Source: Flavobacteriales bacterium
Lineage (GTDB): Bacteria; Bacteroidota; Bacteroidia; Flavobacteriales_F; PHOS-HE28
Reading direction: 5' to 3'
Assembly (NCBI GenBank): GCA_016717225.1
Contig: JADKGB010000011.1
Location: 62,001 to 126,000 of the forward strand
DNA length: 64,000 nucleotides
Shown here: piece after piece, positions 35,801-43,664 of the stretch
Numbering within the stretch: position 1 is the stretch's first letter
Layout: each line of letters starts with the position of its first letter
Position numbers and translations under genes: made by a program
The notes under the pieces: model-generated
The model's input: the letters and a program-made list of their open reading frames with translations, nothing else
Told to the model about the DNA's origin: nothing
Databases searched by the model: none

Positions 35801-36331
35801 GCGCTGACAGCCTTGTTCAGCATCAATCCAAGTGAACAGTGCATCCCATTCGATGAAAGCAATGTCACTTTCATCGACCTGAGCAATAACGCGATCGGGG
35901 GCGTTTGGACGATCGATACCATGATCGTGCCATACGTGTATGGTGAGGACCCGCAGTACGATGCTGGTAGCGCAGGTAGTTATCCGGTCCAGCTAACGGT
36001 ATTCAACATCGGTGGTTGTGTTGATTCGTTCGCGCTGAATGTGTGCATCGAACCGAGTACGGACATTTTCATACCGGACATTTTCAGTCCGAACGGCGAC
36101 GGCAACAATGATCAACTGTTCGTGCGAGGAGGCGGCATCGCTTCAATGGCGTTCCGTATTTACGACCGCTGGGGTGGTGTGGTATTCGAAGCCGGGAGCA
36201 ACGATCAAGGTTGGGACGGAACATCAGCGAATGGCCCCGCTCCTTCGGGTGTATATGTGTACACATTGCTCGCCAACATGGCGGACGGTGATGTGGTTGA
36301 ATTGAATGGTGACATAACTCTTGTGCGATGA
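32849..36331 (+). CDS. Large T9SS type B (CHU_C) surface protein
   Basis: A 1160-residue protein exported by the type IX system. Order: signal peptide (1-21); CUB-like domain (about 35-140); Ig-like region; seven repeats of about 65 residues around GGxWSGxGIxD...GxFDPxxAG (about 345-830); further Ig/PKD-like domains; and a C-terminal gliding-motility type B sorting domain (FSPNGDGNNDQLFVRGGG, RIYDRWGGVVFEAG, GWDGTSANG). It is likely an adhesin or matrix protein. It is followed, with a 4-base overlap, by a PorP/SprF gene, the usual partner for type B cargo. Confidence 0.93.
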   Translation: MMKTRTLTAFLMAFSAVGLRAQYLPEFNMSDTVVSICKGILLDSEEGPNEMIYSNNEDYTFTINTGSTITLVFTNEFCTEQGLDLLTFHDGPGIGSPQIGPAYSGIVAPPPIIAYSGQLTVHFVTDANVAYCGFEAQWTTLVAPPVPPVMSIPVAPVCGSPTINLSFSYPLPCDSLFADAFSITGQGDPAVTGLQPLGCSGGSASQVQLTVDPGFDRNCPYTVNFRCRLPDACDSIWTFMLNANTQIISCPIDVTILATNDTICSGSCTELTADVNGCLSYTYAWTNGLPNSGGPVSACPGATTTYSVTVTEIATGITATDAITIVVIDPQITTSPMTVCQSLAAFDLIAAPPGGSWSGAGIIDTLAGTFDPDTAGPGTHTLYYVGAGGCADSIVIAVDSMDAGLPQAACPGTAPFYMLGFTPQGGTWSGPFVQANGLFDPSTVGSYIVTYSAGSCTDTTRINVDDIVGQAMLDTVCQSTWPFDIPVTPFGGRWSGPGITDTIMGTFDPDEAGGGTHILLYEMFGCDMSFTIHVKPIDIGDSRSACPAQSPYLLDPAAIPPGGFWNGNGIVDAAAGMYAPAQAGNGWDELTYSATNGCVDTIGILVGYTEVDDDTLFFCAGDDALILNENTTGRTPWDGVWTGTGVSQNSDGDWIFDPSVAGVGEYMLHFDANTCGDSLIAIVHPASLNLPDMSLCSETGPFLITSIPPGAVWSGDGIVDAAAGVFDPGSAGNGAHVIHYQAPAGCSDSLTITIYPFELAQITGVEEVYCGNDVQVIVGLFPPGGQFTGMNDTIFNPKSLAPGTYALIYSTGFGSCFSSDTLTFTNHPALTTEFTVSQNPVCDGGGSVLEVIPSAGLPGAMITFQWDNGLFPIGQQAVIPEFTTTYSVQTTDGCSDPVVNTVTIVVHPPFTPVFAYSDTACYGIPGFVQGTVNGQGTYSFTWDVDGGQSGPSIEAPAGELISVHVENDSTGCAQDTLLQVPSWPALTALFSINPSEQCIPFDESNVTFIDLSNNAIGGVWTIDTMIVPYVYGEDPQYDAGSAGSYPVQLTVFNIGGCVDSFALNVCIEPSTDIFIPDIFSPNGDGNNDQLFVRGGGIASMAFRIYDRWGGVVFEAGSNDQGWDGTSANGPAPSGVYVYTLLANMADGDVVELNGDITLVR

Positions 36332-37389
36332 GGATCCGACAAACACGCCGGTACAGCTGTTCCATGAGGCTCTTCCGTGGATCCGCTCTGTTCACAATGC
36401 TTACAGGTCAGTTGCTCTGTTCTGCACAGGACGTTCACTTTTCCCAATTCTACAATTCACCGCTAACATTGAATCCAGCACTCGCTGGTGCCATTCAGGG
36501 CGATCAGCGCTTCGCTCTTATCCATCGGTCGCAATGGCAAAGCATTGGTGCACCGTTCCGCACGTTCTCCTTCAGCTATGATGCTCCGATATTTAGAGGC
36601 AAGATGAAGGGTCGCTATTTGGGTATTGGTGGCAATGGTTACAGCGACAAAGCAGGAAGCACTGGCTTCGGTGACACACAAGCGAATTTGAGCGTTGCTT
36701 ATGGATTGAAGTCCGGGAACGATGCAGTGCTCGCGTTCGGACTTCAAGGCGGCTATGGTCAGCGGAGCGCGGTGTTGGATGGTATGCGATGGGATGCCCA
36801 ATATGACGGATCCGGTTTCGATGCTTCTCGCCCTTCAGGAGAAGCCATTGCCAACTCATCAACAGCGTTCGCTGATTTCTCCGCAGGTGTGATATGGCAG
36901 GCGTGGGATAACAAAGAGATCCAGTGGACGGCCGGTGTTTCGGTGTTCCATTTGAACCAACCTTCGGTCACTCTTTTTGGCTCCACAGAGGATAAGCTCC
37001 TACGGCGTATCTCGGTACATGGGTCAACACGGATCGTCACCAAGAAGTGGGTCGTTCTGCCCAAGTTCTACGGAAGCCAACAAGGTGGAAGTCGCGAGAT
37101 CGTGGTCGGCGGTCTTTTGCACAGGCGTGTGGGCCTGGACAGTCGATATACCAATGACAAGACGTCCAGCTCGTTCTACCTCGGCGCGTTCTATCGTTAT
37201 GGTGATGCGATCGTTCCATCCTTGCTTCTCGAATACAAGCGACTGCTCGTGATCGGCCTGAGCTACGACATCAATATTTCAGGGTTGCGGGCCGCTACGC
37301 GTTACCGTGGTGGCATGGAGTTGACCCTGCAATATGTCGGCATCTTCAAGGACAAGCGGATGCGGCTGCCCAAAAGCGCGGTGCAATAG
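36328..37389 (+). CDS. PorP/SprF family type IX secretion outer-membrane protein
   Basis: PorP/SprF proteins are outer-membrane barrels that anchor or deliver specific type B T9SS cargo at the cell surface. Family features are the start of the mature protein QDVHFSQFYNSPLTLNPALAG (near residue 33) and the repeated barrel strands to the end. It comes straight after its presumed cargo and shares its transcript. The start at 36328 overlaps the cargo stop (ATGA); an internal ATG at 36364 would give a shorter signal peptide. It converges with the CpeT-like gene, 6 bases apart. Confidence 0.93.
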   Translation: MRIRQTRRYSCSMRLFRGSALFTMLTGQLLCSAQDVHFSQFYNSPLTLNPALAGAIQGDQRFALIHRSQWQSIGAPFRTFSFSYDAPIFRGKMKGRYLGIGGNGYSDKAGSTGFGDTQANLSVAYGLKSGNDAVLAFGLQGGYGQRSAVLDGMRWDAQYDGSGFDASRPSGEAIANSSTAFADFSAGVIWQAWDNKEIQWTAGVSVFHLNQPSVTLFGSTEDKLLRRISVHGSTRIVTKKWVVLPKFYGSQQGGSREIVVGGLLHRRVGLDSRYTNDKTSSSFYLGAFYRYGDAIVPSLLLEYKRLLVIGLSYDINISGLRAATRYRGGMELTLQYVGIFKDKRMRLPKSAVQ

Positions 37390-37395
37390 TCTCGG

Positions 37396-38031
37396 CTATT
37401 TCGCGGCTGGTTCCACCTTCACCTTCACAAATTCATAGCCGCCCAATTCCGCGCCCCACACTTGTGTGTGCGTGTCATCGTAACCGCGGTCCCAACTTAG
37501 TAAACCGTCCGGTCCAATGTTCACCTCACTGGTGGCATACGTGGCCTTGCCCCAGGCGTTCTTGCAATCGCTCTCGTGTGTGCTTCCCACAAAGCGCCCA
37601 TTCCGCCAATGCAGGATCAGCGCGCAGCCTTCCAATGGTTTCGCATCGATCGGCTTCATGGCGCCCAAGCGTGCGATGTCTTTGTAGGCACCGGTGAACA
37701 GGTGCATGCTGTCCAAATTGCAAACGCTGCTGCTGAAGGTGCTGTCGTCCAGTTGCGTGAGATGATAGATCCGCTGGCGGTATGGCTTGTCCTTCTTTTT
37801 CGCAGTGGCTTGTTCCACGTACAACCAAATTCCGTCGGTTTCCTTCAACCAGATGCGGGCCATTTCCAACTCGATGTTGTAGTAGTTGGTGTCGCGCGCA
37901 GCTTGGGCGGAGCTGGAGTAGCTGCCGACCATGTAGCGTTTCAGAAGTTCGAGGGAGGGCTTGGTCTCTTGTGCATGCACGAACAATACGCACATGAATC
38001 CACTAACGATGCTCAGGATCCTTGTTCTCAT
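37396..38031 (-). CDS. CpcT/CpeT family (chromophore lyase-like) protein
   Basis: A 211-residue exported protein (signal peptide 1-18) resembling the CpcT/CpeT family, whose cyanobacterial members attach bilins to phycobiliproteins. Features are MVGSYSSSAQAARDTNYYNI, RIWLKETDGIWLYVEQA, CALILHWRNGRFVGST and the final YEFVKVKV. No phycobiliprotein exists here, so the function is unknown. A TATTTTCG box ends 4 bases upstream of the ATG at 38031, although ispG ends only 14 bases further up, implying its own promoter. Confidence 0.83.
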   Translation of the reverse strand: MRTRILSIVSGFMCVLFVHAQETKPSLELLKRYMVGSYSSSAQAARDTNYYNIELEMARIWLKETDGIWLYVEQATAKKKDKPYRQRIYHLTQLDDSTFSSSVCNLDSMHLFTGAYKDIARLGAMKPIDAKPLEGCALILHWRNGRFVGSTHESDCKNAWGKATYATSEVNIGPDGLLSWDRGYDDTHTQVWGAELGGYEFVKVKVEPAAK

Positions 38032-38035
38032 AAAA

Positions 38036-38043
38036 CGAAAATA
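38036..38043 (-). promoter_or_regulatory. TATTTTCG, -7-like promoter box
   Basis: Seven of eight match to TAnnTTTG, 4 bases upstream of the CpeT-like ATG. Confidence 0.45.
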
Positions 38044-38045
38044 GA

Positions 38046-39992
38046 TTACCCAACCTCCACCCAATCCCCGCCTTCCTTGATCAACGTGATCAGCTCGTCC
38101 ACGGCGTGTTCACTGGGAACATTGCGCTTCACCACATCCTTTTCCTTGTACAACGTGATCACACCAGGGCCGGTGCCCACATATCCGTAGTCAGCATCGG
38201 CCATCTCACCGGGGCCGTTCACGATGCACCCCATGATCCCGATCTTCACGCCTTTCAGGTGACTCGTGCGTGCGCGGATCCTCGCTGTGGTCTCTTGCAG
38301 ATCGAAGAGCGTGCGGCCACAGCTGGGGCAGCTGATATACTCGGTCTTGCTGATGCGGGTTCTCGCGGCTTGCAGAATACCGAATGCTGTGCGGTTCACC
38401 ATCTGGTCGGTACCGCTCTTTTCCGGGCAGATCATCACTCCGTCGCCAAGACCGTCGAGTAGCAATGCACCCATATCGGTACTGCTATGGAGCATCAAAT
38501 GCAGCTCGTCCAGGTTCGGATAGTCGCGGCCGATGATCACGGGGATCCCGCACTTCTTCACCATCAACTTGAAGAATGCGGCGCGCTGTTCCGCGAGGCC
38601 ATGCTCGTTCAATGTGTCCAGGAGCAGGACACAACTATCGTCATCCTCAAGAGCAGCGATCAATTCATCGGTAAGATCCGCGAGCGTGGCATGAACGAAG
38701 TTGAGGTCGTGGTGCGTTGGCGCATTCGCCAGCAGTTCGGCAGGCTGGAGCAGGGGATAATGCCTTGGCTTGTTCCTGTCCTTCAGCCAGGTTGCATGTT
38801 CCTGCACGATACCTAACGTGCCCGGGATCTCGAACGTAAGGTGATGGTCACCAATGAAGAGGTAATCACAAGCCTGATCGGTAAGGTTCCACTTGTCCAA
38901 CGGAACGCTGTAGTGATAGCCGTACGAGAACAACGTTGCCGGAGTGATCTTCTCTTTCGTGCTCAGGTCCGCCATGACCACTGGTACATGTCGAGCACCG
39001 ATGTTCAGCACCTCCCGCGTGTGCCTACGTGTATGTGAGAACGGATCATTGGGCAGAAGGTGTACTTCCGGAATTGGAGCGTGGCCACGGCGTACCGAAT
39101 AGCGGTCCACCAACGCTTTTGCCACCGGGATCTCCGCTTCGGGTTCTTCTGTAAGTGAGACGCGAACGGTATCACCGAGACCATCTTCAAGCAACGCACC
39201 AATTCCGACAGCGCTCTTCACACGTCCATCTTCGCCATCTCCCGCTTCGGTGACACCCAAGTGCAGCGGATAGTCCCAACCAAGCAACATCATCTTGTGC
39301 ACAAGCAGTCGATACGCCTGCACCATCACTTGCGTATTGCTGGCCTTCATGCTCAGCACGATCTCGTGATAGTTCTCGTCTCTGCATATCCGCAAGAATT
39401 CGAACGCACTCTCAACCATGCCGAGCGGCGTATCTCCATACCGGTTCAGAATGCGATCACTGAGCGAGCCGTGGTTGGTGCCGATACGCATGGCCGTGCC
39501 ATGTTCTTTACAAATACGCACCAGCGGTGTGAAACGCTCGCGTATGCGTTCCAACTCCTCTTCGTATTGCGCATCCGTGTACTCGCGTACGTCGAATTTC
39601 TTCTTGTCAGCGTAGTTGCCGGGGTTCACGCGCACCTTCTCCACGATGCGTGCAGCGATCTCGGCGGCGTTCGGGGTGAAGTGGATATCCGCGACGAGCG
39701 GTGCTTTGAACCCTTTCGCGTGCAACTGTTTGCGGATCTCCGCCAGATTTTCCGCTTCTTTTTTACTCGGTGCCGTGATCCGTACCAGTTCGCACCCCGC
39801 CTCGATCATACGGATGCTTTGTGCCACGGTCGCCGCCGTGTCCATGGTGTCCGTAGTGGTCATACTCTGCACGCGGATCGGGTTGTCGCCACCGATGCCG
39901 ATGTCGCCGATACGCACTTCCCGCGTGCGCCAGCGCTCGTAGCGGGTGAGAGATGGACAATACATCCACGGTGCCAATGCTGTGTTGCTCAT
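38046..39992 (-). CDS. ispG: (E)-4-hydroxy-3-methylbut-2-enyl-diphosphate synthase IspG
   Basis: Iron-sulfur enzyme of the MEP pathway that reduces methylerythritol cyclodiphosphate to HMBPP. It is of the three-domain form known from Bacteroidota and plants: a TIM-barrel N-terminal domain (IRVQSMTTTDT near residue 40, VADIHFTPNAA near 97), an inserted middle domain (about 290-500) and the [4Fe-4S] domain with CPSCGRTL and GIMGCIVNGPGE. 648 residues fits this form. No other MEP gene is adjacent; ispD is elsewhere in the window. A TACCTTAG sequence lies 7 bases upstream as a weak promoter candidate. Confidence 0.96.
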   Translation of the reverse strand: MSNTALAPWMYCPSLTRYERWRTREVRIGDIGIGGDNPIRVQSMTTTDTMDTAATVAQSIRMIEAGCELVRITAPSKKEAENLAEIRKQLHAKGFKAPLVADIHFTPNAAEIAARIVEKVRVNPGNYADKKKFDVREYTDAQYEEELERIRERFTPLVRICKEHGTAMRIGTNHGSLSDRILNRYGDTPLGMVESAFEFLRICRDENYHEIVLSMKASNTQVMVQAYRLLVHKMMLLGWDYPLHLGVTEAGDGEDGRVKSAVGIGALLEDGLGDTVRVSLTEEPEAEIPVAKALVDRYSVRRGHAPIPEVHLLPNDPFSHTRRHTREVLNIGARHVPVVMADLSTKEKITPATLFSYGYHYSVPLDKWNLTDQACDYLFIGDHHLTFEIPGTLGIVQEHATWLKDRNKPRHYPLLQPAELLANAPTHHDLNFVHATLADLTDELIAALEDDDSCVLLLDTLNEHGLAEQRAAFFKLMVKKCGIPVIIGRDYPNLDELHLMLHSSTDMGALLLDGLGDGVMICPEKSGTDQMVNRTAFGILQAARTRISKTEYISCPSCGRTLFDLQETTARIRARTSHLKGVKIGIMGCIVNGPGEMADADYGYVGTGPGVITLYKEKDVVKRNVPSEHAVDELITLIKEGGDWVEVG

Positions 39993-40063
39993 GGGTGCGC
40001 TAAGGTAGCCCGCTATTCAGCGGATTGTTGGTGAGGCGAACGCCTAGAACGAAGTCGAAACAG

Positions 40064-40681
40064 CTATCGTGCGATAGGAGCCGCTTCTCCTTCCACTTGC
40101 AATTTCCAGCCGGCACTTTCTACAAGTGCGCGCAACACAACGAGCATTTCCGTTCTTCGTTCTGCCGCTTCTTCCAACAACCCGCTCTGCGGGATCTTGT
40201 CAAGGATCACTTGCTTGGCTTCTTTGTTCAATGCGGATAGTTCTTGCGGTGAGAAGCTGTTGAACAGCCCTTCATCGATGTCGAAGTAGTCGATATCGTG
40301 TTCGATGCTCAGCACTTGTGGAGCTGGTGGTGAACTGATGGTGATGATGTGTTCTTGTTCGTTGGTTATGAGCTTCAAGCCCTCGAGATCATAGCCCACG
40401 CTTACCCGCGCCTTTATGCGCACCATCGCTTTCTTCTGGAACGAAGGCAATCCGGAAAGCAGCCGCGAGTATCGCCACGAGTCCTGGTGACTGTAAAGTT
40501 CGCTCAAGTCGCCTTCCACGTTCACCAACTTCAACACAGGGCGAACGCGCTCGAGCAATACGGTGCTATCAACCGTTTTCAGCTCTGGGGCCTCGCGATA
40601 GATCTCGCGTGTAATGAAGAACACCAACAGACAGGCCCCTAGGGCAATGATGATACGGGCTGCGCTCGACAGGCCGCTCAT
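40064..40681 (-). CDS. DUF4230 domain protein
   Basis: A 205-residue protein with one N-terminal transmembrane helix (about residues 8-26) and a DUF4230 domain: VRPVLKLVNVEGDLSELY, a beta-rich central part (ARVSVGYDLEGLKL and the HIITISSPPAPQVL segment) and a C-terminal helix. DUF4230 is of unknown function. The start is the ATG at 40681, which overlaps the EamA stop (ATGA); the frame is open further upstream but lies inside the EamA gene. Confidence 0.85.
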   Translation of the reverse strand: MSGLSSAARIIIALGACLLVFFITREIYREAPELKTVDSTVLLERVRPVLKLVNVEGDLSELYSHQDSWRYSRLLSGLPSFQKKAMVRIKARVSVGYDLEGLKLITNEQEHIITISSPPAPQVLSIEHDIDYFDIDEGLFNSFSPQELSALNKEAKQVILDKIPQSGLLEEAAERRTEMLVVLRALVESAGWKLQVEGEAAPIAR

Positions 40682-41589
40682 TGGATCGGGGAGATCTGGG
40701 TGGCTTCCTGCCGCAGGCGTTCGCGCCTTTGCAACCAGCCATTCATCATAAGGCACGAAAGAATGAGCGCAATGCCCGCATACGAGCCCGCGTGCATTCG
40801 TTCTCCTTCACCCCAAATGATCAACGCGATCAATATGGTGTACACTGGTTCCAGGTTCACGGCCAATACCACGGTGAATGGGGATAGCTGCTTCATCACC
40901 GCTATTCCCGATACGAAGGCAAAAGTGGTACAGACCAGCCCCAGCACCAGCTGGTAGAGAAGGTCACTTGTTGGGAGTTGCCAAGGAAGTTGCGGACTTT
41001 CACCAGAACCGATCAGCCATGCAGCAGCCAGCAACATAACGCACAATAACTCATAGAAACCGATCCTCACAGGGTCGTCCCGTTTCACGAGAACACCGTT
41101 CACTATGTTGAACCATGCGCTCAGCAATGAGCTCAGAATGCCGAGTGCTATACCGAGGCGAAATTCCGTTTCCAAACCGAACATGAGCAACAGCGCGCCC
41201 ATTACCACAGCGCCCAGTACCACTTCGTAGGTTCGGATCTTTCGATGGAACCAGAACGGCTCGAGCAAGGCCGTGAACATGGTGCTGGTCGCAAGACAGG
41301 CCGCTCCGATACTTGCGGTACTTACCTTGATACTTCCGTAAAAAGTGACCCAGTGCGCTACGATCAGCACCCCGACCAGCGCATATTGTTTCAGGTCTGG
41401 TGTGCGCCAGCTCAGTGAGCGCTTGGCGAACAGGGCGAAACTCGCCAAACCCACAAGCGCGATGAACGTCCGTGTAAAAACCAGTTGCGTTGCTCCCTGG
41501 TGTATCAGCTTGCCGAAGATGCCGGTCCATCCCCATAGGAATACCGTGAAATGAAGAAGGATCAGTGCGTTCCTGCGAGCGTGTGACAC
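40678..41589 (-). CDS. EamA/DMT family transporter
   Basis: Drug/metabolite transporter superfamily member with ten predicted transmembrane helices in two EamA repeats (about residues 8-140 and 150-290). It likely exports small metabolites, but the substrate is unknown. The start is GTG (reads MSHARRNALILLH); a TACTTTCG box ends 4 bases upstream. It is co-transcribed with the DUF4230 gene. Confidence 0.9.
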   Translation of the reverse strand: MSHARRNALILLHFTVFLWGWTGIFGKLIHQGATQLVFTRTFIALVGLASFALFAKRSLSWRTPDLKQYALVGVLIVAHWVTFYGSIKVSTASIGAACLATSTMFTALLEPFWFHRKIRTYEVVLGAVVMGALLLMFGLETEFRLGIALGILSSLLSAWFNIVNGVLVKRDDPVRIGFYELLCVMLLAAAWLIGSGESPQLPWQLPTSDLLYQLVLGLVCTTFAFVSGIAVMKQLSPFTVVLAVNLEPVYTILIALIIWGEGERMHAGSYAGIALILSCLMMNGWLQRRERLRQEATQISPIQ

Positions 41590-41593
41590 GCGC

Positions 41594-41601
41594 CGAAAGT
41601 A
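41594..41601 (-). promoter_or_regulatory. TACTTTCG, -7-like promoter box
   Basis: Seven of eight match to TAnnTTTG, 4 bases upstream of the EamA GTG. Confidence 0.4.
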
Positions 41602-41623
41602 CGTGAGCCAATGAACGCGATGG

Positions 41624-42487
41624 TTAGTTCATCCCGGCCAACTTTGTTCGGACTTCCTCCACCAACTTCTTTTGCAGATCGATCGCTTTCCCTTTGGCGT
41701 CCTGATCCGCCAGGTTCTTTTTGATCTGATACTGGAGGTCCTCGATCTTCTTTTTTCCGCTCTCGATGTTCTTCGCAAGCTTTTCCGACTTGCCGGTCAA
41801 CTTCGTTTGTTCCTTCAGCAAGTCTTGCAGTTCTTTCGTGTTCGCTTCGGTGGGACCGTTGGCGACTTCTTGTCGTTTGGCATCAACAGTGGTCACCATG
41901 ATAGTGCTCTTTCCTTCCACCTCGGCCTTTTCCTGTTCGTCCTCCGTGATGTTCGCCTGGGTTTTCTCTATGCTGTTCTGCGCGCGGTCTTTCTCTTTCA
42001 CCAAGCCAGCCAGTTCATTCTCCAGGATCGTCTGCTGCTTGGTTGTGGTTTCCAACTCCTTCTGGACCAGTTCCTTTTTGAGCATAATCGCATGTTGATA
42101 CATCCAGCTTTTGCAGCCTTCGAGTTGCCGTGCGTCACTATCAGGACCTACGAACGTGCCGTTCACGCGGAAGGCAGCGTGCAAGTAAACATCCGCGCTT
42201 TTCTTCGGCTTGTCCGCCTTCAGGAACACGCGGATCGTGTCGCTACTGATCTCCGGCAAGCGTGTTCCAATACTCATGACTTCTTTCTTTCCTCCCATAT
42301 CGGCACTGATACTCTTGAGTTGTGTCTTGTACCATTTCTCCACCATTCCGGCATCCGCATTGTTGAAGGTCACGCTGAACGTTGGATACACTCCACCACT
42401 GAACGTGAAACTGGTGTTGTTCACGATAGTCTGCGAAAAAACGTTCAGTGAGGAGACGAGCAGGAGAAATGTGGTCAATTTTTTCAT
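41624..42487 (-). CDS. Hypothetical exported coiled-coil protein
   Basis: A 287-residue protein, not recognised. Signal peptide (1-18), then a beta-rich domain (about 20-125), then a long coiled coil (about 130-285) with heptads such as LENELAGLVKEKDRAQNSIE. It is probably periplasmic. It stands alone between a DUF502 gene and the EamA gene, all on the same strand. Confidence 0.72.
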   Translation of the reverse strand: MKKLTTFLLLVSSLNVFSQTIVNNTSFTFSGGVYPTFSVTFNNADAGMVEKWYKTQLKSISADMGGKKEVMSIGTRLPEISSDTIRVFLKADKPKKSADVYLHAAFRVNGTFVGPDSDARQLEGCKSWMYQHAIMLKKELVQKELETTTKQQTILENELAGLVKEKDRAQNSIEKTQANITEDEQEKAEVEGKSTIMVTTVDAKRQEVANGPTEANTKELQDLLKEQTKLTGKSEKLAKNIESGKKKIEDLQYQIKKNLADQDAKGKAIDLQKKLVEEVRTKLAGMN

Positions 42488-42541
42488 GTCTTCAGGAATG
42501 TGTTCAAACGCTTGTCAATTGACGTGCCGCAGAGGTTCGGG

Positions 42542-43117
42542 TCACTCGTCGTCCCCGTCCACAACGCCGCCGCTTACAACGAACTTCATCACGTCACCGG
42601 CCCTTGCATCCAGGGGTGTTACGTTTTCCGCAGGTACTATGTAGAGATTACCGCTCCAAGCAAAGCTGTGCGGCAGGTACACAGCCACTTTATTGCCAGT
42701 CACCCCCAGATGCGTGAGGTCTTTGGAGGTGATGAAGCCAAGCTTTTCCAAGTTGCTGCCTTGCACCATGCGCACCAGTACAGGTCGATCGAACTTTTTC
42801 TTGCTGCCCACCAGCGCTTCCATCATGTCGGTCAACGCGCTGTATATGGTCTTGAGGAACGGAATGCGCTGTAGTACCTCATGGCCAAAGTCAGCAATGG
42901 GCTGATAAAGGAATGTGCTTCCGAAATACCCGATCAGCGTTACGCCAACCAGCAGTGTGAGAATGCCAAGTCCTGGAAAATCATAGGGGATAAGGCTGTC
43001 CAACCGATGCAATACCGTGGCCAGTACGTAGATAAGGATGGTCAGTGGTACCGTAAGCAAGAGCCCCCGGAAGAAGTAACTCAACAGCAGTTTGCCAAAA
43101 CGTCGTGCGGTCATCAT
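42542..43117 (-). CDS. DUF502 family membrane protein
   Basis: A 191-residue member of the DUF502 family: two transmembrane segments (about 14-32 and 50-68), then the family's IPFLKTIYSALTDMMEAL and a cytoplasmic beta-rich domain (VYLPHSFAWSGNLYIVPAENV). Unknown function, widely conserved. A TAACTTCG box lies 15 bases upstream of the ATG. Confidence 0.9.
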   Translation of the reverse strand: MMTARRFGKLLLSYFFRGLLLTVPLTILIYVLATVLHRLDSLIPYDFPGLGILTLLVGVTLIGYFGSTFLYQPIADFGHEVLQRIPFLKTIYSALTDMMEALVGSKKKFDRPVLVRMVQGSNLEKLGFITSKDLTHLGVTGNKVAVYLPHSFAWSGNLYIVPAENVTPLDARAGDVMKFVVSGGVVDGDDE

Positions 43118-43132
43118 GGGTTGGCGAGTGGG

Positions 43133-43140
43133 CGAAGTTA
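43133..43140 (-). promoter_or_regulatory. TAACTTCG, -7-like promoter box
   Basis: Seven of eight match to TAnnTTTG, 15 bases upstream of the DUF502 ATG. Confidence 0.35.
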
Positions 43141-43251
43141 GGATCCTCGAAAGCGCGCTGTTGTTTTTCGCCGCAGGTATCTGCCTGAACTGTCAGATCT
43201 TGTGTTGAACCATTTGCGACATCGAGTATGAACGGGATGCTGCTCTGGACC

Positions 43252-43259
43252 TAATTTTG
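43252..43259 (+). promoter_or_regulatory. TAATTTTG, perfect TAnnTTTG promoter box
   Basis: Exact match to the Bacteroidota -7 element, 4 bases before the lipoprotein ATG; no clear -33 element. Confidence 0.5.
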
Positions 43260-43263
43260 TGGC

Positions 43264-43662
43264 ATGGTACAGAAGTGGATCTTCGCATTATTGCTCCTGT
43301 TCGCGTTGATCACGTCCTGCGAAAAGGACAATGCGGTGGATGGTTCTTCCGCCGCCGATATCACCTTCCGCAACGATAGCGGCTACACGTTCACCAACGA
43401 TACGGTGGGTCTTTCCGACACGCTCCGTATTGTGATGATCGCAGCTGAAGGCACGGATCCGCTGGAACTTTTCGTCCTCCACGTCTCTTACGATGGAGAT
43501 CCAGCGATAGGAACGGACACCGCCGACATCAACGTGAACCCGTACATGTTCGATAAACAGGTGATCACACGTTCTGTTCCGGGAACCGAGAAATGGACCT
43601 TCGGTGTGATCGAAGGTGATGGCGACCGGACACAGAGGAGCATCACGCTTGTAACGCAATAG
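43264..43662 (+). CDS. Small hypothetical lipoprotein
   Basis: A 132-residue lipoprotein (lipobox ITSC, residues 16-19) with a single beta-sandwich-like domain (DTLRIVMIAAEGTDPLELFV, then WTFGVIEGDGD). No family recognised. It is convergent with the pseudouridine synthase gene, 2 bases apart. Its ATG is 4 bases from a perfect promoter box, suggesting leaderless translation. Confidence 0.75.
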   Translation: MVQKWIFALLLLFALITSCEKDNAVDGSSAADITFRNDSGYTFTNDTVGLSDTLRIVMIAAEGTDPLELFVLHVSYDGDPAIGTDTADINVNPYMFDKQVITRSVPGTEKWTFGVIEGDGDRTQRSITLVTQ

Positions 43663-43664
43663 GT

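Noticed and set aside
39261..40034. 257-residue open frame on the plus strand
   Set aside because: Antisense of ispG, which has full motifs on the other strand.
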